A stretch of 64,000 nt of DNA. Origin: Saccharomycopsis fibuligera x Saccharomycopsis cf. fibuligera. Lineage: Eukaryota; Ascomycota; Saccharomycetes; Ascoideales; Saccharomycopsidaceae. A model generated the notes under the pieces. The model did not search any database, was not told where the DNA came from, and saw only the letters and a list, made by a program, of their open reading frames with translations. Position 1 is the first letter of the stretch, and each line of letters opens with the position of its first letter. Position numbers and translations under genes: made by a program. The DNA is taken from the NCBI GenBank assembly GCA_001936135.1, contig CP012809.1, forward strand, positions 3,583,501-3,647,500, read 5' to 3'. This document shows, piece by piece, positions 62,634-64,000 of the stretch.

Positions 62634-62779
62634 CAATTAGGTTTACTGGAAGTGACTTTTGTTTTGGGTAATAGTATCACATAATCTACAAATAATGTAA
62701 ACTAATAGAATAATGTATATTTACAAGCGTTTTTTTTTTTGACTCGATATTAATAACTTTATAGGTTTATAGTTTTCTA

Positions 62780-63718
62780 TTAAGCATTAACCACTTCCTC
62801 GGAACCAAAAGACAAAATTGCATGTTCCACTTGTTTAGCTGGAACAAGCTTAACAATGTTTTGATAGTCTTCCTTTGCTCTGTTATTTTCAACAATTTCT
62901 AATTGATTTTCAAGACTGCCAGATTTCTCGGTGTTTGCTGTGAATAATGGGAAAGCATCGTATGAATTATTGAAAGGCAAAAATTTATTCTTTTGTTCTT
63001 CAGTACCAAACTTTTCTAATCTCAAGTTTGCATTATAGATGACACAATCAGCAAAAGCTTGATTCACTTTGAAATCCTCACCTTGGACTGCGCTATTGAT
63101 ATCAACGCCAAAAACAGCCCAGTTGAGTCTCTGTAACTGTTCTTCTAAATCGCTTTGCTCTGCTTCACTAGCTTCCAAGTATCTCGTTTTGAAATTGTCC
63201 AAGAATTTTTGTTTGTATGCTGGGAATACTGCTTGGGCATTCTCAAAAGCATGTTGTCGTTCACTAAGCACATGTCTTATTCTCCACATGGTATTTCTCA
63301 CCTCATCTGAGCGAGTCTCATACATATCAACAGCAGCACGATCAGTAACCTGAAGAGACTCCAAGTACCGTGCTTCACGAGCAAGAGAATTTCTTTCTTT
63401 CAAGCAGTTGAACCATAAACTGTGCAAATCATTGAAATTTTTACGTCTAAGTTCTGGTATCGTCCATGCTCTAACATTTGTCATTTCAAGCTCTTCTCTG
63501 CTTCTCAAAAGTTTTTTGTTATGGAAGAATTGCCATAATGGATGGTCATCTTTCACTTTTATATTCTTCACCGTTGGGGCAATTGGAGCTCTCAACTTGA
63601 TATTTGGCTTGATTCTTCCGTGAGCAGAGACCGTCGTGTGAAAGTGTTTAGCATTACCAGCGGCACATTTTTGAGCCAAGCTCTGACTGGAGACTTTGAC
63701 AGATATTCTAGAAAACAT
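62780..63718 (-). CDS. MRPL4: Mitochondrial ribosomal protein uL29m
   Basis: Large-subunit mitochondrial ribosomal protein, 312 residues (S. cerevisiae Mrpl4 about 319). The N-terminus is a presequence rich in Ser, Lys and Arg, ending near FHTTVSAHGR. The conserved HPLWQFFHNKK, ELRRKNFNDLHSLWFNCLKERN and RNTMWRIRHVLSERQ are the uL29 hallmark. A charged coiled segment (SEAEQSDLEEQLQRLNW) follows. It converges with OGG1, 146 bases apart. A start at 63718 is the first ATG and gives the expected presequence. Confidence 0.95.
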   Translation of the reverse strand: MFSRISVKVSSQSLAQKCAAGNAKHFHTTVSAHGRIKPNIKLRAPIAPTVKNIKVKDDHPLWQFFHNKKLLRSREELEMTNVRAWTIPELRRKNFNDLHSLWFNCLKERNSLAREARYLESLQVTDRAAVDMYETRSDEVRNTMWRIRHVLSERQHAFENAQAVFPAYKQKFLDNFKTRYLEASEAEQSDLEEQLQRLNWAVFGVDINSAVQGEDFKVNQAFADCVIYNANLRLEKFGTEEQKNKFLPFNNSYDAFPLFTANTEKSGSLENQLEIVENNRAKEDYQNIVKLVPAKQVEHAILSFGSEEVVNA

Positions 63719-64000
63719 GGTGATTGAAAGAGTTGAAAGGCGGTAGGTACCCTAGTCAGTATAATATGAGATCACACTCGACCCTTCAATCATCCAAGTA
63801 TGCTGTGGAAATTTTCCATTTTCTTTTTTTTTTTTATTGATTCTTTCTTCGTTCGTTTGAATTTTTCCTGTATAAGAGAGGTATAGGGGCTTACCCGCAA
63901 ATATGGTTAGGAGCACTCAGAATTTTGAGTGGAAAAACACTGAAATCATCAGTGCTGCTGGAAAAAGAATGTAGTGAGGACTCACACTTTACTGACAGGC
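63719..64000. other. MRPL4 promoter, to right edge
   Basis: Contains a T-run at about 63822-63834 and no open frame of note. The next gene lies beyond the window. Confidence 0.5.

Overview
The window is nuclear DNA of a budding yeast. Six spliced introns use yeast signals (mostly GTATGT/GTAAGT 5' sites with TACTAAC or GACTAAC branch points). The genes are orthologues of Saccharomyces genes with the order broken up. In-frame CTG codons fall at non-conserved positions; codon 267 of MGM101 is CTG where S. cerevisiae has Glu, which fits a CUG-Ser clade yeast. Very long intergenic poly(A)/poly(T) runs, Ser/Gln-rich inserts and a CFEM protein suggest the Lodderomyces / Candida parapsilosis group. 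That placement is inference. The CTG=Leu reading is kept in quoted motifs unless stated.

Layout, left to right. Bases 1-60 hold the 3' end of an unidentified gene. TFC3 (TFIIIC, minus, three exons) and OXP1 (5-oxoprolinase, minus, two exons, with an in-frame stop) reach 10.75 kb. A 3.5 kb gene-poor stretch follows. A Dal5-like permease (+), a divergent Rab GTPase (-) and a plus-strand run of AIM14, MRE11, EKI1 and MGM101 fill 14.2-26.9 kb. DNA2, TAP42 and a DUF89 phosphatase (all -), LSM8 (+), MDE1 (-) and two overlapping polytopic membrane genes (-) fill 27.4-40.1 kb. Another 3.8 kb gene-poor stretch follows. An amino-acid permease, a repeat-bearing CFEM protein, an orphan gene and an MDR-family reductase (all +) lead to the divergent pair RAD7 (-) / RAD23 (+). 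A secreted GH3 beta-glucosidase (-), OGG1 (+) and MRPL4 (-) close the window.

Functional themes. Six genes act in genome maintenance: MRE11, DNA2, MGM101, RAD7, RAD23 and OGG1. DNA2 and OGG1 each have a perfect ACGCGT (MCB-type) element 220-260 bases upstream. OXP1 (glutathione cycle) and MDE1 (methionine salvage) are sulfur metabolism, and the OXP1 promoter carries Cbf1-like sites. I found no tRNA, rRNA, CRISPR array, virus-like element or recognisable transposon.

Best candidates for something new or unusual: the nonsense codon splitting OXP1; two multi-spanning membrane genes that abut in three successive frames; the CFEM protein whose heme-ligand Asp is replaced by an Asn inside a glycosylation sequon; the Rab with a Pro-Phe P-loop and an inserted hairpin; and the orphan 319-residue gene.
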